The notes: generated by a model from the sequence alone, not told the origin. Numbered from the stretch's first letter, positions 11,501-23,711 are shown. The stretch is 64,000 nt of DNA from Solenopsis invicta (GCF_016802725.1 NC_052667.1:6972501-7036500), one strand, 5' to 3'. Numbers and translations: made by a program.

Positions 11501-14157
11501 ATAACTCTTAGCTTTATAACGCCGCGCCGTATTGTAAAGTTCTTAAACGTTTTTCGTTGCAAAAATATGATTATTTTAAAAAAGTGGATTTTTAGACACC
11601 CAAAAATACCTCATATTTTCCTTGTTGTATAATTATACTTTTTAAAAGAAATGACAATACCATAATTTTTTTTTGAAAATATGACTTTTTAGCTTTAAAA
11701 CGCCGTATTTGAAAGTCCTTAAACGTTTTTTGTTGTGGAGATATAATTTTTTAAATAAAAAGTGGATTTTTGAACAATTTTTTATTTTTGTTTAATGACT
11801 TTTTATAACTTTACAATAAATAATTTTTCGACAATGCCGATTATACAATCACATTTCTGAGATTCTGGACTTTTATGTGAAAAAAAAAGATTGTTGGAAA
11901 ATGTTGATTGAAATCAAAGTTATAGCTTCTCAAAGTTAAAGTTCCCAGACTTGAAAATGTGTTAACGTATTTTACGGATTGGTGTGTTTAAGAGTTAACA
12001 TTAGCCAAGTTTGACCAGTTATATCTCAAAAACTGTTAATTTTAGGAGCCCGCGCTTATTCACACTTTTAATGAGGACACCTACATTTTCCCAAAATATG
12101 AGAAGATTTGACCAAGAACTAGAAGCCATAAAAAATGTGCGAGGTCCTTTATCGACCAATTTTCAAAATATAATATATAATTTGTGTTTTATAAAAATAA
12201 AAAACAATTGTCTTACATGTTAATCCAATAGTGTAACGTTTTGCATAGATCGCATATTGCTTTATAATATTGATTTCATTTTCGTCAGTTAGTTCATTAT
12301 ACAAATGTTGCAGTTGTTCCAACATATACTTTACCTGTCATTTTAACAATATTGCAAACTATTTTTCTCATATTTAAAAGAAACTGTGTTTGTTTACATT
12401 ATATTTTAGAAATATTTATTTCCAAAAATAAAACACATACTGTACACATACATAAATATTGTATATAAACACATACGTAAATACTGTATATAATGAATCA
12501 CATAAAATTTATGAAATTGTTGAAGCTGAATAATTATTATTTGTGTAATTAAAATTATTCAAGAGAAAGAATAAAAGAAATTAAACATTACTCTGCAGAA
12601 AAATTTCGTTATTATTGTCTACATATAGTATGAAAAAAGTGTATATCTATAAATATAAAAAATAAATTTTATAGAATAAATAAAATTTTGCTGATTGCAT
12701 GATTTAATGATTATATGTTTAGAAAGTTTCAACATAAATAACCATTTAAAAAAATTTTTCAGAAATTCTTTAAAAACATAGTTTTACTTACTAAGTTAGA
12801 CAGCATACGTAACTTTTAGCCAGTAATGGTCACACGGGGTCCAAAAAACCCCACGCGTCCTTTTAACTTAAATTTATGGCTAGACAAAAAATTTTATGAA
12901 TATTTTTGTAAAAAAAATCAAATTTTGCAATTTTATTTTTTAATTTGAATTTGTTTTACTTCTATGAAACTAATTTTTATCTGAAAGTATACTATCTTGA
13001 GAATACACTCCTAAATTTTTGTTGAATTATCTAAAAAATTAAAAATTTTATGAATATTTTTGTAAAAAAGTCAAATTTTGCAGTTTTTTTTTATTTGAAT
13101 TTGTTTATTACATTAAATTTATCTGAAGGCATACTATTTTGAGAATACACTCCTAAATTTTTTAGATGATAAAGAATAGACCTCAAGGTATGTTCAGTAA
13201 AATTTTTGCGACGAAATATCAAAAAGCTGGCAAATGGCGATTGATTTTGTGCAGGGGGATTCAGTGGACCCCATGTGACCATTATGTTATTATTTGGAAG
13301 TGTGACCATTACGGGTTAAATAAAGCTTCGAAAAACACCTTAATTACTATGCAAGTTCAAATTCTATAAATTATCTTAAATTGTTGAGTTACGCAATAAA
13401 TTGTTAGCGGTGAATTTATTATTGTTGTATATTTTGTAATATTTATATTTATAAGATTATATGACTTTTTTTTACAACGCGCTAACAAAAATAACATTTT
13501 TTTCTAGGTAGAGTTTAATTTATTCTATTCTATCCGCTTATTATTAATTAACAACGATTTAATTTACCATAACAATTTTCCTGATTGTTATCTGGTATGT
13601 TTTACTTACGGCTTCAAGGTTAACACTAAATGAACTATATTTAATTGCAAAGAAAATATAAAATAATGCAGACGCAAGAATATTGACGATTAATTCTGAT
13701 GTACATCGTAAAGTAAAAAATGCCGTAAACTAAAAAAAAAATTTTATAGAATTAAATTGGCATTGAAATTATTTTCTTATTCAATCTAAAAGTAATCCTA
13801 ATTTAATTGCCAAACATATTAAGCGATATTAGAATACTTTTTACATGTTATAACACAAGCATATAAAATTAATATTGATATAATATATATAACATTTTCC
13901 TAGTTTTAGAACAGTTTTAATATATTAAAATTATTATAAAACAAAGTAAAAGATTCCTAGAAATGCCATATTTTTTATTTTGTAATTATAAAACTAAAAT
14001 TATATTAACGTACCTGAACTAAGATAAATGTCATCAAAACGCTAATAAACAACGTTAATTGGAGTTGAATAAGTTTAGATTGCTGATAAGGCCATAGACC
14101 AACTATGAGTAACAAACTTTTATTGAGACCAATGTGTAAAGAATTGGTACAGATCAT
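8563..14157 (-). CDS. Odorant receptor (7tm_6 family), intact 9-exon gene
   Basis: Insect odorant receptors are seven-helix membrane proteins that form ligand-gated channels with Orco in olfactory neurons. Exons in transcription order: 14157-14014, 13729-13610, 12334-12217, 9968-9704, 9612-9511, 9382-9292, 9136-8991, 8842-8710, 8616-8563. All junctions are GT-AG and in phase, giving 390 codons, the usual length for hymenopteran receptors. Diagnostic pieces are GLWPYQQSK in exon 1, EYFVDHEKYFYLILFHTNAA in exon 4, NTLQNKNLIYEKLICAVDMH in exon 5, and the C-terminal WYIAPMQIQKIILFFLQR plus ALSYFTVLYS. The start is the first in-frame ATG of exon 1. Introns 2 and 3 hold transposon insertions but the coding frame is unbroken. 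Family assignment is firm; ligand and subfamily are unknown. Confidence 0.92.
10015..12152. mobile_element. 2.1-kb element with about 150-bp inverted repeats inside receptor intron 3
   Basis: The ends read ATAAAGGACC...GGTCCTTTAT, and the inverted similarity continues for about 150 bases, including GACCAAGAAC-type and TTAACAGTTTTTGAGATATAAC blocks. The interior has no intact ORF. Near 10900-11090 the minus strand shows decayed coding-like sequence. Two direct, diverged repeats of about 120 bases lie at about 11480-11600 and 11660-11780 (shared CTTAAACGTTTTT). The superfamily was not identified. Confidence 0.72.
12820..13315. mobile_element. piggyBac-like MITE in receptor intron 2
   Basis: The right end reads GTGACCATTACGGG|TTAA and the left end TTAG|CCAGTAATGGTCAC, consistent with a TTAA target duplication and CCCGTAATGG-type termini with two mutations on the left. 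A sub-terminal GGGGTCC pair repeats the inverted structure. The interior holds a direct repeat of about 140 bases (about 12890-13020 and 13035-13165). No transposase is encoded. Confidence 0.6.
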
Positions 14158-14620
14158 TTCTTCACGATCATGTATATGCGAATGACAACAGAAAGACTAG
14201 AGTTCACTTGTTTTTTTTCTTTCATTTCATTATTTGCATATTTTATAACTCCATTTTCTTTCATCTTCTAGCTCAAATTTTCTTGTAAATTGTTTAAATT
14301 ATCGTAATGTAAAATGCGAAGTAAAATTTAACGAAATATTACACTGTGAGATCGAAACGCGAGAAATTCAACAATTTCACCTGTATTAGTTCAATTGAAT
14401 GACATAAGATAATTGAATGGATACTTATCTCTCATATAAGAAAAAGCCTTATAAATTGTTTGTCGAAGATCGCGCAGGCAAATTTGAAAATTTCTAGTAG
14501 CGCATTTATTCATTCGTTTCGTATTGTGTGAATTCGCATGTTTTATTTCTTTTACAGATAAAGTGGAAGACGGTCGGTTTTTTACATTTCTATATATCGA
14601 CTATAATTGACTCATTTATA

Positions 14621-15334
14621 CGAGGGGCGATCCAAAAGTAAAGTTACAAAGCCTGCAGTGAAGAGAGAATGTTTTATTCAGGAAAATCAATATAGTCACT
14701 TTGAAATATTACTCCTAGGATTATTTTTCGACATAGTCTCCATAGCGATTTAGGCAATTGTCGTTTCGTAAGATAAAATTGAAAATTCCCTTTTCGTAAA
14801 ATTTCTGTCCTGGCGCGTTTAGTTGTCGCGAAGTCTTTCACCTCTTTGTCCAAAGCGAATCGTCAGCTTACTTGCTCCTTGAAGTGAGGAAACAGGTGAA
14901 AGTCACTTGGATCGAAGCACGGGCTGTAGAGAAGGTGATCGATAACGTCCAGGCGGAACTGCTCCAACAGCGTCGTGGTCTTCTGTGACGTATGGGGCCG
15001 CGCATTGTGAAGGAGAATGACACCCTCGGTGAAGAGTACTAGTCGTTTCTTCCTGATTGCTTCGCGCAATCGTTTCAAGGTCTCGCAATATCGGTCAGTA
15101 GATATCGTGCACATGTGTCGAACGCGCAAAGACAGGAATTTTACGAGAAGGGAATTTTCAATCTCATCCGACGAAGTGACAAGTGCTTAAACCGCCATGG
15201 AGACAATGTCGAAAAATAATCCTAGGGTTGATACTTCAAAATGATTATATTGGTTTTGATTATATTGGTTTTTCTAAATAAAATATTTCCTTTTCGCAGT
15301 AGGCTTTGTAACCTTACTTTTGGATCGCCCCTCG
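14621..15334 (-). mobile_element. Mariner fold-back element with transposase C-terminal remnant
   Basis: The termini CGAGGGGCGATCCAAAAGTA and complement are each flanked by TA. On the minus strand, 15129-14863 encodes a mariner transposase fragment with VILLHNARPHTSQKT (the second catalytic-Asp region, with one residue missing from the usual HDNARPH) followed by YSPCFDPSDFHLFPHFKEQ, which carries the third catalytic Asp of the DD34D triad. The right 190 bases are an inverted copy of the left end: the transposase C-terminus (DKCLNRHGDNVEK-like) is present in both orientations. The N-terminal half is missing, so the element is dead. Confidence 0.82.
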
Positions 15335-15558
15335 TAATATTAAATAGTCCACTGTTATACTGGTAAAATATATTTTTTCATATATTATTATAAACCACAG
15401 CTTTACATGTTGTATTACTTCAGCTTCTACAATCTCTACAATGCCATCTAAGCTATCAAACTCTACTTTTTTCAAGATAATAGACAAAACTATCTTAATA
15501 ATTAATATTAATATTCTTATATATTATTTGGCTCCATTTTCAATTAATATATTTTGCA
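15335..15558. other. Non-coding spacer, nothing recognised
   Basis: AT-rich sequence between the mariner remnant and the receptor pseudogene. It may be the former 3' UTR of the pseudogene. No other structure was seen. Confidence 0.4.
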
Positions 15559-16436
15559 TCACTGCCTCATAGAGTAAGGAGCAGTGAAATATGGCATTGC
15601 GGTACTCAACAATTGCAATAATATAAGCTTTTTTTGTTCAAAACCTATCATATTAACATAAATTAACGTAAAAGTTAGTACATACACTTTTTTATTGTAG
15701 CCTCCTAACAACGCTACAAATATTCCATCAATTTGTATATGGAATGTTTTAGTATTTCTTTGCAATAAAAATAGTATCATTTTCTGTATTTGTGTCGGAG
15801 CCACGTACCATTGAATGCAGTACTTGCGCTATAATGCAAATTAATAATTAAAGGAAGACGAAACATGGAGAATTATTTTTAACGCATTCATATTCTTTTT
15901 TTTAATTAAATAACAGTGTTTATTATTGCAATATTCTATAGAACAAATATGCACGATATTATCGTATGAATATTTTCCATGCACGGCAACGTAGACATCA
16001 GTATTACAATCTAAAATTTTTTGCGCAAGATATAGTTGCACATAATCAAGTATACAAATTGGACGAGAATAAATATTAGGTGTAACAACAGTTTTTATAA
16101 TGTCATGTTCAACCGATTTTATTTGACAAATTTAAAGTACAAAAGGCATTCTCCGTAAAAAAGAAATCAATAGTATAAAACAAATTAATAATAATTAATT
16201 AGAATTGTCTATAAAAGTCTGTGTATTGGGCTACTATTATTATATATTATTATACGTAAATATTTAAAAACGCAAGATAGTACTTATCTGAAATAAAGTA
16301 AGACTTGCGCAAATTGCTTCAAATGCTTTCAAAAAGAAAAACGTTACATGAAATTTAGATATTAACGTGTTGCAAAATCTTTAATAGAAAAAGAGCATTA
16401 TATGTGCATACATTTATGTGCGTTATAACAATTATT

Positions 16437-16493
<57 letters not shown>

Positions 16494-16646
16494 AATTACT
16501 ATTGCATTAATACCAATTTTATAGCTTTGCTAATGCATATCCACGGCACAAATTATTCCCTTATAAATTCTTATCAAATTCTTATTTTGCAAATTTTTGT
16601 TTGTTGATTTGTTTGTTCGGGTGTAATTGCTTGTGTTATTCGATAA
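15559..16646 (-). pseudogene. Odorant receptor pseudogene, 3' half only
   Basis: Blocks match, in order, exons 5-9 of the neighbouring intact receptor. The exon 5-like block (16646 to about 16515) has TYR/ITQ-type sequence with a frameshift and TAG at 16530-16532. The exon 6-like block 16378-16288 has the same 91-base length but its donor is AT instead of GT. The exon 7-like block ends at 15983 with GC where GT is expected. The exon 8-like block encodes WYVAPTQIQKMILFLLQR. The last exon 15612-15559 has AA instead of the AG acceptor. Exons 1-4 were not found. It looks like a tandem paralogue that decayed; expression as a functional receptor is very unlikely. Confidence 0.85.
16441..16490. repeat. 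(AT)n microsatellite
   Basis: Uninterrupted AT dinucleotide tract of about 50 bases inside the receptor pseudogene, between its exon 5-like and exon 6-like blocks. Confidence 0.95.
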
Positions 16647-17090
16647 CTATACAAGCAATTGTTTCCTCTTTATTCTAATTAAAGCTGCGTTTCAAAATTC
16701 ACTGTAAATACTGAAATCCGCATATAGTTTACGTTGCATGTTTTATAACAATTGTTGCAAAAAGCTTTCAGAAACACTTCAATCTTTTACATTTTACATG
16801 CAGCACTTTTTAAAAAATTCGGCAATATGTCTTATAAAATTTAATAAAATTGTTTTAAAAATCTACCACATATACATTTTTGAATTAAGCTTTTTACAAT
16901 TAGGCTTTCTGCTTAGATAATATATTCAAGCAGAAAATTTGCTTTGTTGCTCTCGCCGTTTAAATAAGCAAAAATTTTTTTTAATCTGCCTCATGTGTGA
17001 AATTTATGTTGTACGAGTGCAGGAATGTGAACATAAATAAAATATAAATACATATTCATATGTATGTATATATATTGTATATATATATAT

Positions 17091-17135
<45 letters not shown>

Positions 17136-17234
17136 ACATATATTCTTATTTATATGCATTCTTTTTATTAAATATTTTAGAAATCATATTTACATTTCTT
17201 ATATTTATTGATTTTAAATAATAAATTAAAGCAC
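16647..17234. other. Spacer between receptor pseudogene and P450 array, with (TG)n tract
   Basis: AT-rich DNA with a TG dinucleotide tract at about 17090-17134. Neither receptor exons 1-4 nor P450 exons 1-2 were found here. The array begins abruptly at 17235, about 100 bases after the TG tract. Confidence 0.6.
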
Positions 17235-18783
17235 TATGTGATGTTTACAGACTGTTTTAAAAAGCCGTCTCTGTTTGGATAAAAGTATGGTGTATAAGGT
17301 TTTAGAACCAATATTTGGCTCAGGAATAGCGTCAGCCCCTGGTAAGATATATTTAAAGAAAGATAAACATTTATTTAGTTGTAGAACTCCTTTGTAATTA
17401 CTATAGCATAACATAAAGAATGCAACATATATAATAGCATAGATTTATTAATTTTATTCTATAAACTAATATTATAAGTCTCACAACAAGCAGCCTATTT
17501 TACTAATATTCTTCTTATTATTGTACAACTCTTATTATTTTCCATCTATTTTTTTACTCTTTGGTAATATTTAATTTAGCACACATATGGACTGGACATC
17601 GAAAAATGATAGCTCCAATTTTCAAAACAGTCAATTTGAGAAAATTTGTTGATATATTTGTTGAAGAAGCTTCAATGTTAACTGAAGAATTAGAAAAAGT
17701 TGAGCATAATGAAAATGAAATTTTCTTTCTTAAACCTCTAGAAAAATGTGCTCTTAAAATTGCATGTGGTAAGGCAATACAAATTTTATATTTTTAAGTA
17801 GAAGATAAATTACGTATATGATGAATTACTGTGAATTATTGATAATCAAAGTATTGGCAACTATTGGCAGTCTAATTTAAAATACTTGGAATATATAAAT
17901 TATATAGAGAATTATTTTTAATTTTACTTTAATTCTTAAGTAGTCTACTTATTATTATAACATTTCATTAAAAATAAAACTTCAATCTTTTAATTTAAAA
18001 AAATGCTTAAATTCTGCAAGTCTCGATTTTTATTTGAGCGACATTTATTCTTACTAAAAAAAATGTCAGAAAAGACAGTTACAAAAATGAGTAATTTTAA
18101 CTTAAAATTAACAGACTATGTGTTATCATTGAAATTATTTTATTTAATAATATAAACTTGAAAATAAATAAAAAAAAGCAAATTATTAAGTATATTATTA
18201 AGTAAATTATGCATAGTTACAATATAGTTATTCAGATCGAATAAAGTCGCTTATCATGAAATGTCGTTTTCTAAAAGATTTATGGAAAATATATTTAAGT
18301 TTTATCACTAAAAGTTAGCAATTGTTAATAGCAATACTTTGTTGTATGTAAAATAAGAAATAGGGTTAAAATTTAGTACTCTATACTACATAATAATTAT
18401 CAATATCAATTAATGTAAAGTATCAACTAATATTTATTTATCTGTTTCTATATCATATTTTTTCTTATTTGGAATTACTTTGTTTATGCTTTATTTATGC
18501 ATAGTATATAAAATAACAATTAAAGACTACATATTAACTTGAAAGTTTCCATTTCATATATTGCTATGTACAGGCACTATGATTGGTATCAAGGTAGAAG
18601 AAAATATACTTGATAAAACTGTGGAGGCATTTGAAAGGTATATAATTTTCTTATAATTGTCGAGTCTTCTAATATAAATTTAATATAAATATATAATAAA
18701 ATATCTATTTAAATACAATATTTTCTTAAAATATTTTATTTTCATTAACACCAAGAAAACTTCTGAAAAAATGTTAATCTTAA

Positions 18784-18880
18784 CCCAGTCGGCACACAGA
18801 TTCAAAAAGAATTAAAAAAGAATTCAAACTTAGAGTTTGAATTTTTTTTTAATTCTTTTTGAATCTGTGTGCCGACTGGG
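18784..18880. repeat. Intronic near-perfect hairpin (CCCAGTCGGCACACAG arms)
   Basis: A 97-base palindrome in P450 intron 5. It starts CCCAGTCGGCACACAGATTC and ends with the exact complement, with paired AAAAAGAATT inside. It probably represents a small MITE. Its repeats are at 31856-31952, 44882-44978 and 57908-58004. Confidence 0.85.
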
Positions 18881-21551
18881 AAGTTAATTTTGTAAAATTC
18901 AAAAAGAAAATGAACTGTTTACTGAGATCGCAGTTTTTGATGTATAAGAATTATCTGTATTTAAGACTTGAGAATATATATACATATACTATATAAGTTT
19001 GACCCTAATCTGAATCTTCATCAAAATTAAGATAAATTTAATGGCAATCGAATAAAACCTGATCTGATCTTTCTTCCACACAACAGTTAAAATATCCAAA
19101 GATTGTTAAGAAGTCACAAAACGTTGTTTCTTATTATTGCCAAAATTTAAAGTAGTTTATTGTTAAAATTCTAATAAACAGATCGTAGAAAAATATATCT
19201 AGTGTCGTGGAATATCATAAATATTTTGTGTATAAATATAAATATTTTGCATTGATTTCTAAAAGCATCTGTTAAAATTACTTCGTGCACTCTATTTAGA
19301 TATTGTAGATTACTGAGCATTAGTGTTTGCTGCATTTTTATAAAAACTAAATTTCTATTTTGCAGGTAGCAGAAATTTTTGTAGATCTATATCTCTACGT
19401 AATTTTGAAAAATATATATTACATATTAATTTTTTAACTTTAATCTAATTGAAAGGCATTGCATGTGAATTTTAAATAATATTATTGAATTTAATGTGTG
19501 TATAAATTCGGCAAATAAAGTATTATAGGTGAGCTGTGGTTGTGGAGTATGATCATCCGCTTGTGCATCTCTCTTGCGATTTTGCACTTAATCTTATTGT
19601 AAACATTGTATATTGTTTTTTAGAAATTACAAATTATTTAAAAAACAGGGTTTTTAATAAGTTTTAAGTTTTATTAAAAAAATTTTTTAAGCCAAAAAAA
19701 TTATTTAAAAAAATTTTTAATAAAATATATTTTATAAAATATTTGTAAACCTTTGTTTTGCAGTACTTATTTGTATATAAAATTTCTAAAAGATTATTAA
19801 TTAATACTTTTTTTTATAAATAAAAGTGGAATAATGTCTTTCATGACATTTATATTCAAGTAAACAAATTTGCCTAATTTTAAAAAGTTTTATTTGAAAA
19901 TTTACTGCATATAATGATAGATTTTAGAAATATTTCTGTTGCAACATTTCATACCTTGCAGAATCCTTTCTAAAAGTGTTGCACATGAAATGCAAAGTTC
20001 AAATTTTCTTTGAAAACTCTTTGTAACAATCAGTGCTCTATGAATATTCATGGTGATAATTCATATATAAAAGTTTATTTTTCATAACACCTTTCAGAAT
20101 GAAAGAAATTATAAGAGCTAGATTTCGGAACCCATTTTTGATTCCTGATTTTATATTTAATCTTACATCTATGGGAAAGATGCAGCGAGAGATATTAATC
20201 TTTGTTCAATCTTTTATTGATAAGGTATACATATTTATTAATATTTCATGTTATTTTCTTCACTATATAATCTTTATTATTATATAGATGATTCAGCAAT
20301 GGGCAAATGAATCAAATACAACAAACGTTAATGATAGCAAAGCTCGTAAGTTTATCAATATTTTATTCTTGTGCCTTGTAGTATTGTATAATGCTTCCAA
20401 TGTAGATTAAAAATAATAAATTGAGAATTGTATTTAAAATACTTGTATTTTCTCTTTTTTATTTCTCTTTTATCTTTAACAATATATATTTTATTTGTTC
20501 AAAATTTATTTTTACCATAAACTTTTAAAATAATATACATAAAGATTATCACTATAAATATATTGATAAGTAATTTATACAAACCTTTTTTTTTATATAA
20601 CATTATAGATAAAAGACTTGTGGACATTTTAATGAATTCAACTGATAAAGAATTCATAGAAAAGGACATTTTCTACAATTTGTTTACGATGTTAGTAACG
20701 GTATGTAGAATACGTACTCTTTAAATTTTTTAAAATTAAATGTCATTCAAAAATTATACGGACACAATTTTCACTCTGGTACTGCAGTGACAAAATTTAC
20801 GAGATTTAAAAAGTATGTAACTATTTTCAAACTAATTATAAGATATTATTTTTATTTTTTATAGGCCAGTGACACCACTGCTGTTACGATGTACTTTGTG
20901 ATCTTTATGTTAGCAAACTTCCCAGAAATACAGGTACGTATGCAATAGTATTGTTGCCCTCAGGTTGAGTCGGTTCTAAAACATTGTATTCATAATGCTA
21001 AAATCGGTGCAAAATTTCAAAAAAAGAGAGAATTCACCAATCGCATTTGTACAATTTAACCAACTAATTAATACGACTGATTAATTCCAATAATTAGTCT
21101 AAAAGTTAAAAGTTAATTAAAAAGTAAAAAGTTAGTAATCTTAATCTGTTATCTTAACTTAGTTAATTTTAAATTATTTAATTTTTAACTTTAATTAGTT
21201 ATTTTTAAAATACAAACTTTAATTTATTAAATTAAATAAATTTAATTTAATTTATTAAATTAATTTTTAACTAAAAAGTTAAAAATTTATATATGTAAAA
21301 GAAAAAAATTACAGAAAAAAACACATTTTCAAATAAAAAACAATATGTCTTTGTTATTTTATATAAACGTAATTTAAAAATAAAATATCTGGTAAAACTT
21401 TTTTTACCGATAATTATACATATATCGTTACACTTATGCATATAATTATGTAATATTAATTATATGTCCACATATATAATTATATATAATAATTGTATAT
21501 ATTTTATATAAAGATCATACATAACTATAAATGTATAATTATACATACAGG

Positions 21552-21691
21552 GTGATTATTAATGAATGTCCCCACTTTTTACCATTAGAGCACGCATTTG
21601 TAATTTCTAATATAATAATATGTGTGAAATACGTATCCGTCGGTAAATCATGCTCCTATGATAAAAAGTGGGGACATTCATTAATAATCAC
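21552..21691. mobile_element. Intronic MITE with GTGATTATTAATGAATGTCC ends
   Basis: Terminal inverted repeats of about 30 bases, both reading GTGATTATTAATGAATGTCC then CCACTTTTTA. It lies in P450 intron 9, flanked by TATA-rich DNA, and is about 140 bp and non-coding. Copies recur at 34624-34763, 47650-47789 and 60676-60815 as part of the array unit. Confidence 0.8.
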
Positions 21692-22395
21692 TTGTATATA
21701 ACTATACATATATAATTATGTATACATATATGTACAATTTTTTACGGGGTATTAAATTTCTTTGATAATCCATATTATAATTGCTTTGAGTAATTTAACG
21801 TTAAAAATTACAACTGTCTAATTTAATATAAATGATATGCTTTTCACAATAAACTTTTAATTTAACTTAATTTAATGTAACTTTTAATTGAATTAGTTTT
21901 TTTGTGCATATAACTTTAAACATAACTAAATTAATTTTATAAGCCATTAACTTAATTTTCCTCAAAATTATGATGTGATTGGCCGTCTTTGGCCGTCGGA
22001 TTTGTTTTTAGCAATCAAAAATTCATCGGAAAAAGCTTTATTACATTTCAAAAAAATGTTAAACTATGTTTTAAAAGAGAAGAAAATTTTAATATAAGTT
22101 AATAAAAAATGTATTGTATTATTATGTACATATTTACTTTATTTAACTTTATAATAGGAAAAAGTATACAAAGAGTTGTTGGAAATTTATGGTACACAAA
22201 CTCCAAAGGCAGCACCGGTTAAATATGAGGATCTACAACATATGAACTATTTGGAACGTGTTATTAAGGAAACTTTGAGAATTTTTCCTACTGTTCCTAT
22301 TATCGCACGACAAGTGACGGAAGACTTCAAAATAGGTTTACTAATTTTTATAAATGAGCATATATTAATTGTTAATTTTTCTTGAAATTTATTAA

Positions 22396-22465
22396 TTTGT
22401 CATAATAAAACATGAACAAATTAAGATTCAAAAATCCTAATTTGTTCATATTTTATTACGACAAA
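22396..22465. repeat. Intronic hairpin in P450 intron 10
   Basis: Arms TTTGTCATAATAAAACATGA and CATATTTTATTACGACAAA pair with few mismatches, with an inner AACAAATTA/TAATTTGTT pair. Copies recur at 35468-35537, 48494-48563 and 61520-61589. Confidence 0.7.
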
Positions 22466-23223
22466 AATTTCAAAAAAGGTTAACAATAAATACATATTTT
22501 CATAGAAATTTATTTATTTTAATTAATATACTGGTATTGATTCTATTATTCTAATAATATGACTATCAGAATATTAATTTTTATTTTATCTTAATTTTAT
22601 TTTAATAAGAAGATTGCTACGTTTCTATCATACTTTTCTTTGCAAAGTTTATATCTGGATATTATTTTTAAAAATGTTTTAGGAGATATTGTTTTACCAA
22701 AACATACTGATATTCTCATCCCATTTATTCAAATGCATCGAAATAAAAAGTATTGGCCGAATCCATTGGTGTTCGATCCGGATAGATTTCTTCCGGAAAA
22801 TATAAAAAATTATCATTTGTTTTATTTTACTCCTTTTAGCGACGGGCCAAGAAATTGCATAGGTAAACATAAATAAATTATTATGTATTATAATAAAATT
22901 GATTTACATATAATTGAAAAACTTGCAGGTATGAGATATGGAATGATGTCTATGAAAGCTATTCTAGCGACGTTGATACGAAGTTTCATATTTAAAGTAA
23001 ATGAAACCATTGAAATAGATAAAATAAAATTAAATATGGACATCGTGTTATCGACTTTAGAACCTGTAAAAATTAAATTAAAAAAACGAAATCCCTAATA
23101 ATGTAACATGTCTAATGTATGTATATATCGATGATAGTATCGTGCAACAGTTTTTTTTTTTTAATTATTAAAACTGCATATGCATGTCAAAGAATATACG
23201 GAAATGAAAGTAGATGAAAAAAA

Positions 23224-23229
23224 AATAAA
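23224..23229 (+). terminator. Poly(A) signal AATAAA of the P450 gene
   Basis: Canonical AATAAA about 125 bases after the P450 stop codon. It recurs at 36296, 49322 and 62348 behind the other copies. The downstream cleavage site was not determined. Confidence 0.55.
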
Positions 23230-23589
23230 TACACATTTTCCTCTTTAAAATTGTTCTTGGCTCTGTTCTCCTCCACGATCTTCGAATTTGCATAGGAGCT
23301 TTGGGAAGCGCAGCGAGATCTCTTGCGATAATTGTATCGTAACGATCACGAGTTTATCTTAATTCCTAGAATATTTAATAATATGGGAGATTGTGTATTC
23401 TATTCAATTGAGTATTCTAAATTATTAATGCCAATTTCATGCAAGAAAATCTGCCTGCCTGCAGAATTTCATGCAAGAAAATCTGCCTGCAGAATCCCTT
23501 GAAGAACTTGATCAAGTTCTGTTCAAACAGCATGAGGAACTTTCCAGTAAACACATTGTCTTTCAGACCTTAGCCTTAAAGGCTATACG

Positions 23590-23711
23590 GTCCACTTGAC
23601 GCTACAATGCTTCGTAACACTTTTTGATCGGTTAATTTGTAAAATTCTTTGTTCCGGTTGTTTCGATAAAATCAAACGGTTTATCGAAGCACTTGCAGCG
23701 TCAATTGGACC
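23590..23711. mobile_element. Imperfect palindromic element downstream of the P450 gene
   Basis: The left arm CGGTCCACTTGACGCTACAA and right arm (complement CGGTCCAATTGACGCTGCAA) enclose an AT-rich centre. An outer weaker pair (ATCTTTCAGAC) extends it to about 23540-23840. Corresponding copies start at about 36612, 49638 and 62664 and pair better there. The short open frame that spans it has no protein similarity. Confidence 0.6.

Larger units (their letters stand above)
17251..23098 (+). pseudogene. 5'-truncated CYP4-clan P450 (exons 3-12 only)
   Basis: Exons 17251-17341, 17580-17768, 18574-18637, 20098-20224, 20288-20345, 20609-20700, 20865-20933, 22158-22335, 22683-22862 and 22929-23098 equal exons 3-12 of the complete copies and have intact splice sites. 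Exons 1-2, which encode the membrane anchor and the first 90 residues, are absent because the array begins 16 bases before exon 3. No substitute promoter or start exon was found in the upstream 600 bases. The remaining exons encode the haem-binding and ExxR regions unchanged, so it broke recently. It could be rescued only if a distant upstream exon is spliced in. Confidence 0.85.

Noticed and set aside
17561..17797. Short frames containing P450 segments taken as separate small genes
   Set aside because: They are exons with intron read-through; splice sites on both sides join them into one P450 gene.
22398..22471. Intronic hairpin in P450 intron 10 as a microRNA gene
   Set aside because: The arms are AT-rich and imperfect, with no conserved microRNA-like segment recognised; a degraded MITE is more likely.
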